Positions 5,502-13,672 of a DNA stretch of 22,970 nt are shown here, one piece after another. Position numbers and translations under genes: made by a program. Numbering within the stretch: position 1 is the stretch's first letter; each line of letters begins with the position of its first letter. The notes under the pieces were generated by a model that made no database searches, was not told the DNA's origin, and saw only the letters and a list, made by a program, of their open reading frames with translations. The stretch is from a virus, in the IMG/VR virus record IMGVR_UViG_3300030333_003492, positions 501 through 23,470 of that record; one strand, written 5' to 3'.

Positions 5502-5726
5502 ATGATTCAAGATAACTGGTTAGAAGATGTAGGAGATCTTTGTGTTACAACATTAGAGATGTTAAACACAAAAGTTCAAAGTGGTTCTGTCGTTACTAAT
5601 GATGACAAACTCTTAAGAGATATTTGTCTGGGTTATTTATATATGTTAAGCATATGTAATGAAGAAGGACTAATATCTGAAACACACATACCCCTTAATT
5701 TAAGAAAAAATATAACAATACACTAA
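5502..5726 (+). CDS. Small helical protein upstream of terminase (74 aa)
   Basis: Acidic-to-neutral, predicted mostly alpha-helical (NWLEDVGDLCVTTLEMLNTK, LLRDICLGYLYMLSICNEEG). No recognisable DNA-binding motif. Its TAA overlaps the terminase ATG (TAATG), and it sits where a terminase small subunit is often found. At 74 residues it is short for that role, so the small terminase assignment is only a possibility. The RBS is weak (AGG). I cannot name a family. Confidence 0.55.
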   Translation: MIQDNWLEDVGDLCVTTLEMLNTKVQSGSVVTNDDKLLRDICLGYLYMLSICNEEGLISETHIPLNLRKNITIH

Positions 5727-7027
5727 TGTTAGATGTAAGTAGGAAAGATATACTACGAGATAGTATAATGGAGTTTGATGCAGCTTCACGCTTTATCAAA
5801 TTACCCATATCCGAATACTTAAACCTTTTAGGGGTTACACCAAATTCAGCGCAGGTAGCATTGATCAATGCTATAAATAATCCAAAGTATAGATTCGTAT
5901 GCGCAGCTTTATCTAGGCGGCAAGGGAAAACATATATAACTAACGTCATTGGACAACTGGTTTCACTCGTGCCTAATTCCCACATTCTAATAATGTCACC
6001 TAACTATGCACTATCACAAATTTCATTCGATTTACAAAGACAACTAATTAAACACTTTGATCTTGAGGTGGTGAGAGATAATGCAAAAGATAAAGTTATA
6101 GAACTATCTAATGGTTCAACTATCAGAATGGGTTCAGTTAATCAAGTAGACTCTACTGTCGGTAGATCGTACGACTTGATTATATTCGACGAGGCTGCAT
6201 TGGCAGACGGCAAAGACGCTTTCAATGTAGCCTTGCGACCTACTCTAGATAAAGAATTAAGTAAAGCAGTGTTTATTTCCACCCCTCGTGGCAGAAATAA
6301 CTGGTTTGCAGACTTTTACCATAGAGGCTTTAGTGATGAGTTTAAAGACTGGTCATCTATTCGAGCTACTTATCATGAAAACCCAAGAATATCACAAGAA
6401 GACATAACTGAAGCAAAGAAAAGTATGTCTTCAGCAGAGTTTGCTCAGGAATATTTAGCAGACTTTAATACTTATGAAGGTCAGGTCTGGAACTTTGATT
6501 ATGAAACTTGTGTAGCTGATTTAAGTCAGTTAGATACTAGTAAAATGGACGTTTTTGCAGGAATGGACGTTGGGTATAAAGATCCAACAGCTTTTTGTGT
6601 TATAGGATATGATTGGGACGAGCAAAAATTTTATCTTCTAGACGAGTATCTAGACGCAGAAAAAACTACTGAACAACACGCTACCGAAATTAGAAAAAGA
6701 ATTAATAAATATGATATTGATTGGATTTATATAGATTCGGCGGCACAACAAACTCGCTATGACTTTGCACAAAACTATGATATTTCAACTATAAATGCAA
6801 AAAAATCAGTATTAGACGGCATAGGACATGTTGCGGGTATTATAGATAATGATTTATTAATAATAGATCAAAGATGCAGACACACTTTAGAATCCGTTGA
6901 TCAATATCAATGGGATCCGAATCCTAACTTAATAAAAGAAAAACCAAAACACAATATGGCAAGTCACATGGCAGACGCGCTTAGATATGCGCTTTATACC
7001 TTTGAGACATCTGCCAGTACATTTTAA
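5726..7027 (+). CDS. terL: Terminase large subunit (TerL)
   Basis: The 433-residue motor and nuclease that packages DNA into the procapsid through the portal. ATPase domain: Walker A-like SRRQGKT at 63-69, Walker B LIIFDEAA at 151-158, coupling motif STPRG at 185-189. RNase H-like nuclease domain: D281 (MDVGYKDPTAF), D337 (IYIDSAA) and D417 (HMADALRYAL), the expected metal-binding aspartates. All motifs are intact and in order. Short but complete for the family. Translation is coupled to the preceding small gene by TAATG. It appears to be the last gene of the P1 block, because P2 begins 27 bases after its stop. The packaging type (cos or headful) cannot be read from the sequence. Confidence 0.95.
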   Translation: MLDVSRKDILRDSIMEFDAASRFIKLPISEYLNLLGVTPNSAQVALINAINNPKYRFVCAALSRRQGKTYITNVIGQLVSLVPNSHILIMSPNYALSQISFDLQRQLIKHFDLEVVRDNAKDKVIELSNGSTIRMGSVNQVDSTVGRSYDLIIFDEAALADGKDAFNVALRPTLDKELSKAVFISTPRGRNNWFADFYHRGFSDEFKDWSSIRATYHENPRISQEDITEAKKSMSSAEFAQEYLADFNTYEGQVWNFDYETCVADLSQLDTSKMDVFAGMDVGYKDPTAFCVIGYDWDEQKFYLLDEYLDAEKTTEQHATEIRKRINKYDIDWIYIDSAAQQTRYDFAQNYDISTINAKKSVLDGIGHVAGIIDNDLLIIDQRCRHTLESVDQYQWDPNPNLIKEKPKHNMASHMADALRYALYTFETSASTF

Positions 7028-7053
7028 AAATATGACCTGCCAAAAAATTATTC

Positions 7054-7082
7054 TTGACAACAAGGTAAATTTTTGGTATAAT
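7054..7082 (+). promoter_or_regulatory. Perfect consensus sigma70 promoter P2
   Basis: TTGACA at 7054-7059, a spacer of exactly 17 bases, and TATAAT at 7077-7082: both boxes match the bacterial consensus completely. Located in the 74-base gap between terminase and HNH genes. It should drive HNH, portal and capsid genes up to the hairpin at 11013-11040. It shares TTCTTGACAA (7051-7060) with P1. Confidence 0.9.
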
Positions 7083-7101
7083 TTTTAATAAATAGGAAAT
7101 T

Positions 7102-7473
7102 ATGAATTTAAAAAGAGATTTAGTCAAGTACGTTAGAGACAAAGCGAAATCAGGTTATAAGAAAGAGACTGAATGCTATATCTGTGGACACACAGAGAAG
7201 CTAGAGTTTCACCACTTCTATGGAATGACTGAGCTTTTAGAAACTTGGCTGAAAACGAATAAAATTACGATAAATTCAGCCGACGAAATAATGAATGTTC
7301 GGGAAACTTTTATTGCAGAACATATAAATGAAATTTATCACGAAGCTGCTACACTATGCAAATCCCATCATATGCGGCTACACAGTATTTACGGTAAACG
7401 ACCAAAGCTCGTAACTGCCGCAAAACAAAAGCGATGGGTAGATAAACAGAGGATAAAAAATGGCATGGTATGA
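7102..7473 (+). CDS. HNH endonuclease
   Basis: A 123-residue nuclease with an HNH/zinc site: C25-x2-C28 (CYICG), the His pair H37-H38 (LEFHHFYG) and C86-x2-H89 with H90 and H94 (TLCKSHHMRLH). HNH proteins beside the terminase support DNA cleavage during packaging in several HK97-like phages; others are homing endonucleases. Here the gene lies between TerL and portal, directly behind a perfect promoter, with an RBS of TAGGAAA. Its last 14 bases overlap the portal gene, which favours an integrated packaging role over a recent homing insertion. The substrate is unknown. Confidence 0.88.
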   Translation: MNLKRDLVKYVRDKAKSGYKKETECYICGHTEKLEFHHFYGMTELLETWLKTNKITINSADEIMNVRETFIAEHINEIYHEAATLCKSHHMRLHSIYGKRPKLVTAAKQKRWVDKQRIKNGMV

Positions 7474-8677
7474 CAGACTTTTAGGTAGAAATACGGAGAC
7501 GGAGGAGAAATTAAATCCTGCGCAGTCGTTTATAGCTCTAGAAGAAGGACTAACACTAGACACTCGTGAAACGAAAGATAATTATCGATCAGCTTACGAA
7601 GAGTTAGAGGTAGTTAACCGTGCTGTGAATATGATAGTAGATGATGTTTCTGATATATCGTTTCAAGTTGGGGATAAAATTAAAGGAATCACGCCTATCA
7701 AGAATAATGTTCGAAGAAGTCGTGTAGATTTAATACTGAATAGAGAGCCTAACCCATTTCAAGACATAAGTAACTTTAAAAGAAATTTAATAGTAGACTT
7801 ATTAATAGATGGAAATATTTTTATTTATTATGATGGTGCTCATCTATATCAATTACCTGCAAATAACGTAACGATTCATAGTGATACTCAAACTTATATA
7901 GAAAAATTTGAGTACGACGGACACATAGATTACGCTCCTAGAGAAATTATACATATTAAAGAAAACTCATTTAATTCAATCTATAGGGGCGTTCCAAGAT
8001 TAAAACCAGCATACAGAACTATGTACTTGTTGGATAATATGAGGAAGTTTCAAGATAACTTCTTTAAAAACGGAGCCGTACCAGGATTAGTGCTTAAAAG
8101 TCCTAACACTCTTTCTGAAAAAATCAAAGAAAGAATGCTGCAAGCTTGGCAAACTAGGTATAATCCTAAAAATGGGGGTAAAAGACCTCTCATATTAGAT
8201 GGCGGTTTGGAAGTAGATGCTTTAACAAAAGTAAACTTTAAAGAACTAGACTTTCAATCTTCTATTGCGGCAAATGAAAAAATAATTTTAGAAGCAATGG
8301 GTGTACCACCTATACTTCTTGATGGTGGGAATAATGCTAACATTAGACCAAATCATCGACTTTACTACTTGGAAACAGTTTTACCAATAGTAAGAAAAAT
8401 GTCTTATGCTTTTGAAAGGTACTTTGGATATAAACTAGTAGAAGATGTAACAGATATTCCTGCTCTACAACCAGAGCTAAGAGATCAAGCAGCTTATTAC
8501 CAATCTTTAGTAAATACAGGCATAATGACACCAAACGAAGCTAGGGAAAGCTTAAACTTAGAAATGATCGAAGGTCAAGACGAGTTAAGAGTCCCAGCTA
8601 ATATAGCGGGTAGCGCAGCAGACCCCCAAGAAGGTGGGAAACCGCCCCAAACAGAGGAAGAAAATAATGGCGAATAA
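7460..8677 (+). CDS. Portal protein, HK97-like family
   Basis: A 405-residue protein that would form the dodecameric DNA channel at one capsid vertex, docking TerL outside and the neck proteins after packaging. Supported by length, gene order (after TerL/HNH, before protease-capsid) and motifs typical of the HK97-type portal family: NRAVNMIVDDVSDI near the N-terminus, FKRNLIVDLLIDGNIFIYY, FFKNGAVPGLVLKSP mid-protein and NNANIRPNHRLYYLETVLPI in the C-terminal half. The C-terminal tail (from about residue 385) is Pro/Glu-rich and probably disordered. ATG at 7460 is inside the HNH gene with AGAGGA upstream. The 3' end overlaps the next gene by 11 bases. Confidence 0.9.
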   Translation: MAWYDRLLGRNTETEEKLNPAQSFIALEEGLTLDTRETKDNYRSAYEELEVVNRAVNMIVDDVSDISFQVGDKIKGITPIKNNVRRSRVDLILNREPNPFQDISNFKRNLIVDLLIDGNIFIYYDGAHLYQLPANNVTIHSDTQTYIEKFEYDGHIDYAPREIIHIKENSFNSIYRGVPRLKPAYRTMYLLDNMRKFQDNFFKNGAVPGLVLKSPNTLSEKIKERMLQAWQTRYNPKNGGKRPLILDGGLEVDALTKVNFKELDFQSSIAANEKIILEAMGVPPILLDGGNNANIRPNHRLYYLETVLPIVRKMSYAFERYFGYKLVEDVTDIPALQPELRDQAAYYQSLVNTGIMTPNEARESLNLEMIEGQDELRVPANIAGSAADPQEGGKPPQTEEENNGE

Positions 8678-8957
8678 AAAAGCAATACTCAAACAATTAG
8701 CAGATTATTTTGCTGACAAAGGGAAAATGATGACCCCCGCAGAATATAAAGCAATGGAAGATAAGCCAATCAGGTTTATGGTTGCAAAGAGACCTTTTGG
8801 ATCTTGGGCTCGTATGCAAGGCATGATCAAAGCTAATTTTCCAGAACAGTGGGAAAAGGCTATGGGTACAACAACCCCAGCACCTGCCCCTAAAGCAGCG
8901 GCTCCTAAAGCCAAAGCTAAGCCAGCCGCGGCTCCTAAAGCCAAAGCTAAGAAATAG
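8667..8957 (+). CDS. Small protein with histone-H1-like Lys/Ala/Pro tail (96 aa)
   Basis: ATG at 8667 chosen: it has AGAGGAAG upstream and overlaps the portal stop; an earlier in-frame start at 8634 lies in the portal tail. Residues 1-66 form a compact domain (MTPAEYKAMEDKPIRF, RPFGSWARMQGMI) of a kind I recall beside portals or capsid genes of other phages, of unknown role. Residues 67-96 are a low-complexity tail built from PAPKAAAPKAKAKP-type units, encoded by a 24-bp direct repeat. The tail resembles histone H1 and would bind DNA or other polyanions. Position between portal and capsid suggests a head protein. Confidence 0.7.
   Translation: MANKKAILKQLADYFADKGKMMTPAEYKAMEDKPIRFMVAKRPFGSWARMQGMIKANFPEQWEKAMGTTTPAPAPKAAAPKAKAKPAAAPKAKAKK
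8898..8951 (+). repeat. Two 24-bp direct repeats encoding the Lys/Ala/Pro tail
   Basis: GCGGCTCCTAAAGCCAAAGC followed by TAAG occurs identically at 8898-8921 and 8928-8951, a 30-base period equal to ten codons (AAPKAKAK unit). The exact match at DNA level suggests recent duplication or slippage; length variation between related phages would be expected here. Confidence 0.85.
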
Positions 8958-8965
8958 GACTTATT

Positions 8966-10999
8966 ATGAAAGAAAAAATATTTCATTGGACTAATACATT
9001 TAAAACACTAGGTGAAGATGATGACGGTAGCGTTAACATTAGAGGCTTAGCTAGCACAAACTCAATAGATCGAGTAGGTGATGTTATTAACCATGATGCA
9101 TGGACAAAGTCGGGAGGACTGAATAATTTCGAGAAAAACCCGATAATTTTGTTTAATCATAATTATGATAAACCTATTGGTCGAGCTACTTCTATGGAAG
9201 TAAACAAATCAGGTCTGGAACTTGGAGCGAGAATCTCTAAGTCAGCAGGCGAAATTAAAGATCTAATTAAAGATGGCGTTCTTGGAGCCTTTTCCGTTGG
9301 TTTTAGAGTCAAGGATGCTGAATATAATGAAGAAACCGACGGATTAGAGATAAAAGACGCCGAACTTTTTGAAGTATCAGTTGTTAGTGTTCCAGCTAAT
9401 CAAACTGCTATGTTTTCTCTTGCTAAATCTTTTGATAGTGAAGCGGAGTACCAGGAGTTCAAAAATCTTTTTAAGAATAACAATGAGGCTAATCAAGTTA
9501 ATAAACTTGAGACGCCACAAGCGACGGATAAAACCGTTTCACAGGAGAAACCTATGTCTATTGACAATGACACTCCTAACGCTAATGTAGACTTAAAAGC
9601 GTATGCAGAAGAAGTAGCAAAAGCAACTGCTGCTAAAATTGCTATGCAACAAGCCGAAACAAAAGCTAAGGAGAAAGCAGAAGCAGAAGAAGCAGCACAG
9701 CTAGAAGCTGAAGAAAAAGCTGCTATCGAAGCTGAGCACGAAAAAGTCAAGACGATAGTAGAAGTCGGAATGGAAGGCGCTGAGCGTCTTACTAAAGACC
9801 TAGAGGAGCGTGTTTCTGAAAAACACGAAGACCTTGAAAAAGTCGTCGATGAACTTAAGGCTGATCTTACCGAAAAGAAACAAGAAATCGAAGCAATTCG
9901 TGAATCTAAAAGAGTTTTCGGAAGAGAAAGCACTTCTGACTGGAAAAAAGCCTATGAAGCAGACATCAATGATGCCTGGACTATGGGTCTTGCAACAGGT
10001 AAAGGTTGGAACACAAAACTTGCACAAGCTACTGTAGAAAAAGTTAACGCACATTCAGGCGTTGGCGTTTCTTCAGCTGACTTTGAGCAAACTGTTTCAA
10101 CTGGTGTCGAAAGAGATATTCAATTAGAGCTAGTAATGGCTCCTCTCTTTAGAGAAATTCCTATGCAGTCAGCAACTCAAATCATACCTATCCTACCAGA
10201 TAGTGGTTATGCAGAATTTGCATCTGGTCAAACTGCTAGTGGATCATCTCCACATGGTAACCTAGCCCAAAGAGGCGACACTTATGGTTCACCATTCGGT
10301 GGTATTGATATGACAGAAAGGACACTTTCTACTAAAAAACTAATTTCACAATCTTACTTAGGTAACGAAACTGAAGAAGATGCAATTCTACCGATTCTTC
10401 CTTTAATCAGGGAGTCAATCATTAGATCTCATGCAAGAGCTATGGAAAACGCGTTACTATTAGGTAACAACGCTGACGGTCAATTTGGTACTTCAGGCGC
10501 TTCTTTCGATGGTATCTGGCACCTAGCTGAAGCTGACAGTGATGTCACTCAATCAGCTACTGCATTTGCTTCTGATACAGTTACAGCTGCTGAACTATTG
10601 GCACTAAGAAAGAACATGGGCAAATACGGTATCAACCCATCTGATGTTGTTTATATCGTTTCTTCTACAGTTTACTACAACTTGCTAGAAGATGCTGAGT
10701 TCCAAGATGTGAACCTAGTTGGTGATATGGCTACTAAGCTAAATGGAGAAATCGGAATGGTATTTGGATCTAAAGTCCTAGTATCTGACGAATTCCCAGC
10801 TGCTGCAACTAATATGCCTGCAGCAATCGCTGTGTATCCTAAGAACTACGTAATGCCTAGACTCCGCGGTGTAACCATCGAGTCTGATTACGAAGTTGCG
10901 AATCAGCGCAGAGTGCTCGTTGCTTCACAAAGAATTGGCTTCACCGATCTAATCGATGGCGCTACTTCTAAGTGGGCTTATCAGTACAAAGGTAGTTAA
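8966..10999 (+). CDS. Fused prohead protease and HK97-fold major capsid protein
   Basis: A 677-residue fusion. Residues about 1-155 form a U35-type prohead protease: H65 (LFNHNYDKPIG), S110 (LGAFSVGF) and an acidic partner in the ELFEVSVVSVPAN segment (E133 or E136). Residues about 200-315 are Ala/Glu/Lys-rich coiled coil, the scaffolding 'delta' part. Residues about 320-677 are the HK97-fold capsid protein (GVGVSSADFEQTVSTGVERD, YVMPRLRGVTIES, then RRVLVASQRIGF near the end). Protease normally matures the capsid by removing scaffold and then itself. A strong internal in-frame start at 9554 (residue 197) would yield scaffold plus capsid alone. ATG at 8966 has TAGGAC upstream. No separate scaffold or protease gene is present. 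Confidence 0.93.
   Translation: MKEKIFHWTNTFKTLGEDDDGSVNIRGLASTNSIDRVGDVINHDAWTKSGGLNNFEKNPIILFNHNYDKPIGRATSMEVNKSGLELGARISKSAGEIKDLIKDGVLGAFSVGFRVKDAEYNEETDGLEIKDAELFEVSVVSVPANQTAMFSLAKSFDSEAEYQEFKNLFKNNNEANQVNKLETPQATDKTVSQEKPMSIDNDTPNANVDLKAYAEEVAKATAAKIAMQQAETKAKEKAEAEEAAQLEAEEKAAIEAEHEKVKTIVEVGMEGAERLTKDLEERVSEKHEDLEKVVDELKADLTEKKQEIEAIRESKRVFGRESTSDWKKAYEADINDAWTMGLATGKGWNTKLAQATVEKVNAHSGVGVSSADFEQTVSTGVERDIQLELVMAPLFREIPMQSATQIIPILPDSGYAEFASGQTASGSSPHGNLAQRGDTYGSPFGGIDMTERTLSTKKLISQSYLGNETEEDAILPILPLIRESIIRSHARAMENALLLGNNADGQFGTSGASFDGIWHLAEADSDVTQSATAFASDTVTAAELLALRKNMGKYGINPSDVVYIVSSTVYYNLLEDAEFQDVNLVGDMATKLNGEIGMVFGSKVLVSDEFPAAATNMPAAIAVYPKNYVMPRLRGVTIESDYEVANQRRVLVASQRIGFTDLIDGATSKWAYQYKGS
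9543..9556 (+). promoter_or_regulatory. Internal in-frame ribosome binding site and start for capsid protein without protease
   Basis: AGGAG at 9543-9547, a 6-base spacer and ATG at 9554-9556, in the same frame as the fusion and exactly at the junction between protease and scaffold (MSIDNDTPNANVDLKAY). Initiation here would give a 481-residue product ending at 10999. Its signal is stronger than that of the upstream start, which fits the need for hundreds of capsid subunits per few proteases. The sequence is seen; its use is inferred. Confidence 0.65.
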
Positions 11000-11012
11000 T
11001 ACCTAATGATTT

Positions 11013-11040
11013 TTATGTGGGGAGTTTTCTCCCCACATAA
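11013..11040 (+). terminator. Hairpin terminator after the major capsid gene
   Basis: TTATGTGGGGAG (11013-11024), loop TTTT, and CTCCCCACATAA (11029-11040) form a perfect 12-bp stem with a GC-rich upper half, followed by TTTCT. It lies in the 57-base gap between the capsid stop and the next start. The U-tract is short, so it is probably a partial terminator, or a 3'-end stabiliser of capsid mRNA, that lets a fraction of polymerases continue into the neck and tail genes. No promoter fits between it and the next gene. Confidence 0.82.
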
Positions 11041-11056
11041 TTTCTAAAAGAGAATT

Positions 11057-11668
11057 ATGGCAAACTTAGTAACATTACAGGAATATAAAGATTTTACGGG
11101 CTTAACAGGGGTAAAGACTGACGCACGTATTACTACTATTATACCTCAAGTTACTAAAGTTGTAAAAAACTATTGTGGTACTTCATTTATCGATTATTAT
11201 AGTTCTGATAAAACTGAATATTTTGATATAAATGATAATTTTACTACTAGAATTATGTTAGATGAAAGTCCTTTAGTTTCAGTAAGCCAAGTACAAGAAA
11301 GAGATAGTCAATCAGACGCATATGTTACACTAATCACAGAAAATTCTGACAGTAGTGGTAAATATGAGTATGTAATTGATACTACAACAGACAGTATACT
11401 TCGTACTAGTGCTACAGGTCAAAAAGTTTGGAAAAAAGGAATAAAAGCAGTAAAAGTTGTTTATAGAGCTGGTTATAGTGCTACTCCAGATGATTTAAAA
11501 CTTGCCTGTTTTGACCTAATAAAATATTATTTAAAAGATGAAAGAAAAGCGCGTATGCAAATAGCAGGTGCTATGGTAGAAAATCCAGTATCTTCTAGTA
11601 TTACTCGTAATATAGGCTTTCCAGATCATATAAAGAGGATTTTGGACTTTTATAAGATATATAAGTAA
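11057..11668 (+). CDS. Head-tail connector / adaptor protein (HK97 gp6-like)
   Basis: A 203-residue protein placed directly after the capsid gene, where the ring-forming adaptor beneath the portal is usually encoded. The N-terminus (LVTLQEYKDFTG, then DARITTIIPQVTKVVKNYCG) matches the helical opening of gp6-like connectors (short helix, then a long helix ending near a conserved Cys/Tyr). A beta-rich insert (about 55-145) follows, then a C-terminal helical region (DDLKLACFDLIKYYLKDERK) as in that family. Recognition is by pattern and position. RBS is AAGAGAA. Stop overlaps the next start (TAATG). Confidence 0.78.
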   Translation: MANLVTLQEYKDFTGLTGVKTDARITTIIPQVTKVVKNYCGTSFIDYYSSDKTEYFDINDNFTTRIMLDESPLVSVSQVQERDSQSDAYVTLITENSDSSGKYEYVIDTTTDSILRTSATGQKVWKKGIKAVKVVYRAGYSATPDDLKLACFDLIKYYLKDERKARMQIAGAMVENPVSSSITRNIGFPDHIKRILDFYKIYK

Positions 11669-13158
11669 TGGCTATTTCTAATATTGAAAAAGACCTCAAT
11701 GAGTTCCTAAAGAAGATGAAAAATGGAAAGCATAAAGAGGTTCATGCAAAATTAGATGACATACTACCATTAGGTAAGTGGCATAAAGTTACTATGAGCT
11801 ATAAAAGAGTTTCAGATGGAATGATCATAGCCAATTCTAGAGCTTTAGTAATGCAAACGGGTATGCCTAAAGCAGAAGTTGATCAAATATTAAATTCTGC
11901 AGTTTATACAGATGCATTTAGAGATGCTTTTGATATTGAAGTAGACAAATTTAGTACTAAACATGATTCAATATTACAAGGAGATATGTTTATATCAAAA
12001 GAATATGGTCTTATAATGAAACAAGGAGGTCATACTAAAGCACAATGTCATTTTTATATTCAACCAGATAATAAAATAGACTATGCACAATTTGTTGAGA
12101 TGTTTAGAAATAATATGCAAGAGTCTTTTTTTGATATAACAGAAACTAACCTACAACTAGATTTTGGTACGTCTAACTATAAAGTTAGTCATAAAGGTCA
12201 GAGAAAATATTTAGGGTCTGCAACTCAATTAGGTAGAGATGAAATACAAGGAGGGGTAGAAGCAGCCCATACTAGAGGAAAACTTTTATCTTTTGTAGAA
12301 TTACGAGCCGAACAAGTACAAGCAAATATTCCAGCAGGTATTGTTGAATATGATTTAATGGAAAACTTGTTAGCAGAACTTAAATGGACATGGAAAGAAG
12401 ATGAAAATTTAAAAGGTAATCCTTCTACTTGGAGTTCTTATAGAGCTATTGGAATAAAACCAGGAAGTAATCCAATTACACCCTATGATGGTCAGAAAGC
12501 AATTAGGAAAATACTAAGAGCTTTAAAAAATGTAAAGGCTGATATAACTGGAGCATTAGACCCACAGTCAGCAGCTTTCTATAAAGGTAGCAAACCTTTT
12601 GCAGAAAAAGTTAAAGACGCCTCAAAACTGCACTTAGTAAAAGCTATAGAAAAGAAAAATAAAAAACGTATAACAAAGAAAAAAATAAGAACTAAAGTAC
12701 CTAAACCAAAGAAAGGAACAAAAAAATTAAAAACTAATCTTACCTCTAAAATTAAAAAAAGTAACTATATTACTGCTGGTAGCATTAAAGTAGCTAAAAA
12801 AGGTAAAGAAAAAGGTGGTGGTAAAGAAGCTTCTACTTTTGATGCCGCAGAGTTAGCAAGACTTAAAAAATATATTCAAGGTAGATTACCTGCAGAGGTT
12901 AGAAGAAATATGGGAAGACCTGCCCTTATAAATAGAACAGGTAGGTTTTCAAACTCAGTACAATTACTTAGTTTAACAGAAGCTCAAAACAGTATAATGG
13001 CAAGGTATACATACCTATTAAGTCCATATCAAACATTTGAAAATACAGGCAGAAAAAGATGGCCATTAGCTTACAACCCTAAGCCGCTAATAGCCAAAAG
13101 TATAAGAAATTTGGCTCAGGGAAGAATTGACGGAAAATTATCAGTTAGGAGAGTATAG
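11668..13158 (+). CDS. Neck / tail-completion protein with HK97 gp10-like C-terminus and Lys-rich linker
   Basis: A 496-residue protein in three parts. Residues 1 to about 320 are a helical/mixed domain I do not recognise. Residues about 325-382 are a lysine-rich, low-complexity linker (KKNKKRITKKKIRTKVPKPK and on to GKEKGGGKEA). Residues about 395-485 carry a pattern typical of HK97 gp10-like head-closure/tail-completion proteins: INRTGRFSNSVQLLS, YTYLLSPYQTFENTGRKRWP and YNPKPLIAKSIRNLA. The family is normally 100-200 residues, so the first 390 residues are an extension. Position between the connector and the tail terminator candidate supports a neck role. Coupled to both neighbours by 1-base overlaps. 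Confidence 0.75.
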   Translation: MAISNIEKDLNEFLKKMKNGKHKEVHAKLDDILPLGKWHKVTMSYKRVSDGMIIANSRALVMQTGMPKAEVDQILNSAVYTDAFRDAFDIEVDKFSTKHDSILQGDMFISKEYGLIMKQGGHTKAQCHFYIQPDNKIDYAQFVEMFRNNMQESFFDITETNLQLDFGTSNYKVSHKGQRKYLGSATQLGRDEIQGGVEAAHTRGKLLSFVELRAEQVQANIPAGIVEYDLMENLLAELKWTWKEDENLKGNPSTWSSYRAIGIKPGSNPITPYDGQKAIRKILRALKNVKADITGALDPQSAAFYKGSKPFAEKVKDASKLHLVKAIEKKNKKRITKKKIRTKVPKPKKGTKKLKTNLTSKIKKSNYITAGSIKVAKKGKEKGGGKEASTFDAAELARLKKYIQGRLPAEVRRNMGRPALINRTGRFSNSVQLLSLTEAQNSIMARYTYLLSPYQTFENTGRKRWPLAYNPKPLIAKSIRNLAQGRIDGKLSVRRV

Positions 13159-13607
13159 TGTCAGAGTATAGAACAGCAAGAAAAAGGGTTGTTGATGCTT
13201 ATGTTGATGAACTGAAAAAAATTAACGGACAAAGTCCATATAACTCAAATTTATTTAATAATGTCGAGGGACACACGGTATTTCTTGATCAGATTACTCA
13301 ATACCCAAAAGTATGTGTAGTAGCTGGTGACGAAACTAGAGAATATCAACCCGATGGATTTAAATGGAGATTTCTTCAACTTGAATTTAGAGCATATGTT
13401 GAAGATGAAAATGATCCGCAAGAAGAATTAGCTCTTTTGTTAGAAGATATCGAAAGGGTTATTGATAATAACGATGTTTTGGTATATGACGATACAGTCG
13501 ATCCAAGCCTCAAAACAACTTCCTCAACTATATTGAACATTTCTACAGACGAAGGTGTACTATCACCACTAGCTCTTGGCGAAATAGCAATACAAGTTAG
13601 GTATTAA
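13158..13607 (+). CDS. Tail terminator / minor tail protein (gpU-like)
   Basis: A 149-residue protein starting with GTG that shares its G with the previous stop; TTAGGAGA upstream is a good ribosome binding site. It has a helical start, a VFLDQITQYPKVCVVAGDET segment, a strand pair (KWRFLQLEFRAYVEDEND) and a helix (EELALLLEDIERVIDNN), ending in a strand (GEIAIQVRY). This alpha-beta order is typical of tail terminator proteins that cap the tail tube. It lies directly before the tail tube gene, the usual place. Assigned by fold pattern and order. Confidence 0.75.
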   Translation: MSEYRTARKRVVDAYVDELKKINGQSPYNSNLFNNVEGHTVFLDQITQYPKVCVVAGDETREYQPDGFKWRFLQLEFRAYVEDENDPQEELALLLEDIERVIDNNDVLVYDDTVDPSLKTTSSTILNISTDEGVLSPLALGEIAIQVRY

Positions 13608-13672
13608 AAGTGAAATTACAGGCAGATAAATATCTTGCTTAGTACTTTCAAAGAAGAAATAGGAGAAAAGCA

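Noticed and set aside
8705-8986. Minus-strand open frame rich in Ala/Leu/Gly opposite the Lys/Ala tail
   Set aside because: A shadow of the repetitive GCT/AAA/CCT coding sequence on the other strand; no ribosome binding site and all other genes are on the + strand.
9561-9590. TTGACA inside the protease-capsid gene as a third promoter
   Set aside because: At 17 bases the -10 position reads AATGTA, a poor match, and neighbouring spacings are no better. It lies within coding sequence just after the internal start.
9493-10054. Minus-strand Ser/Phe-rich open frames opposite the scaffold region
   Set aside because: Antisense shadows of the Glu/Lys/Ala-rich coiled-coil coding sequence; no start signals.
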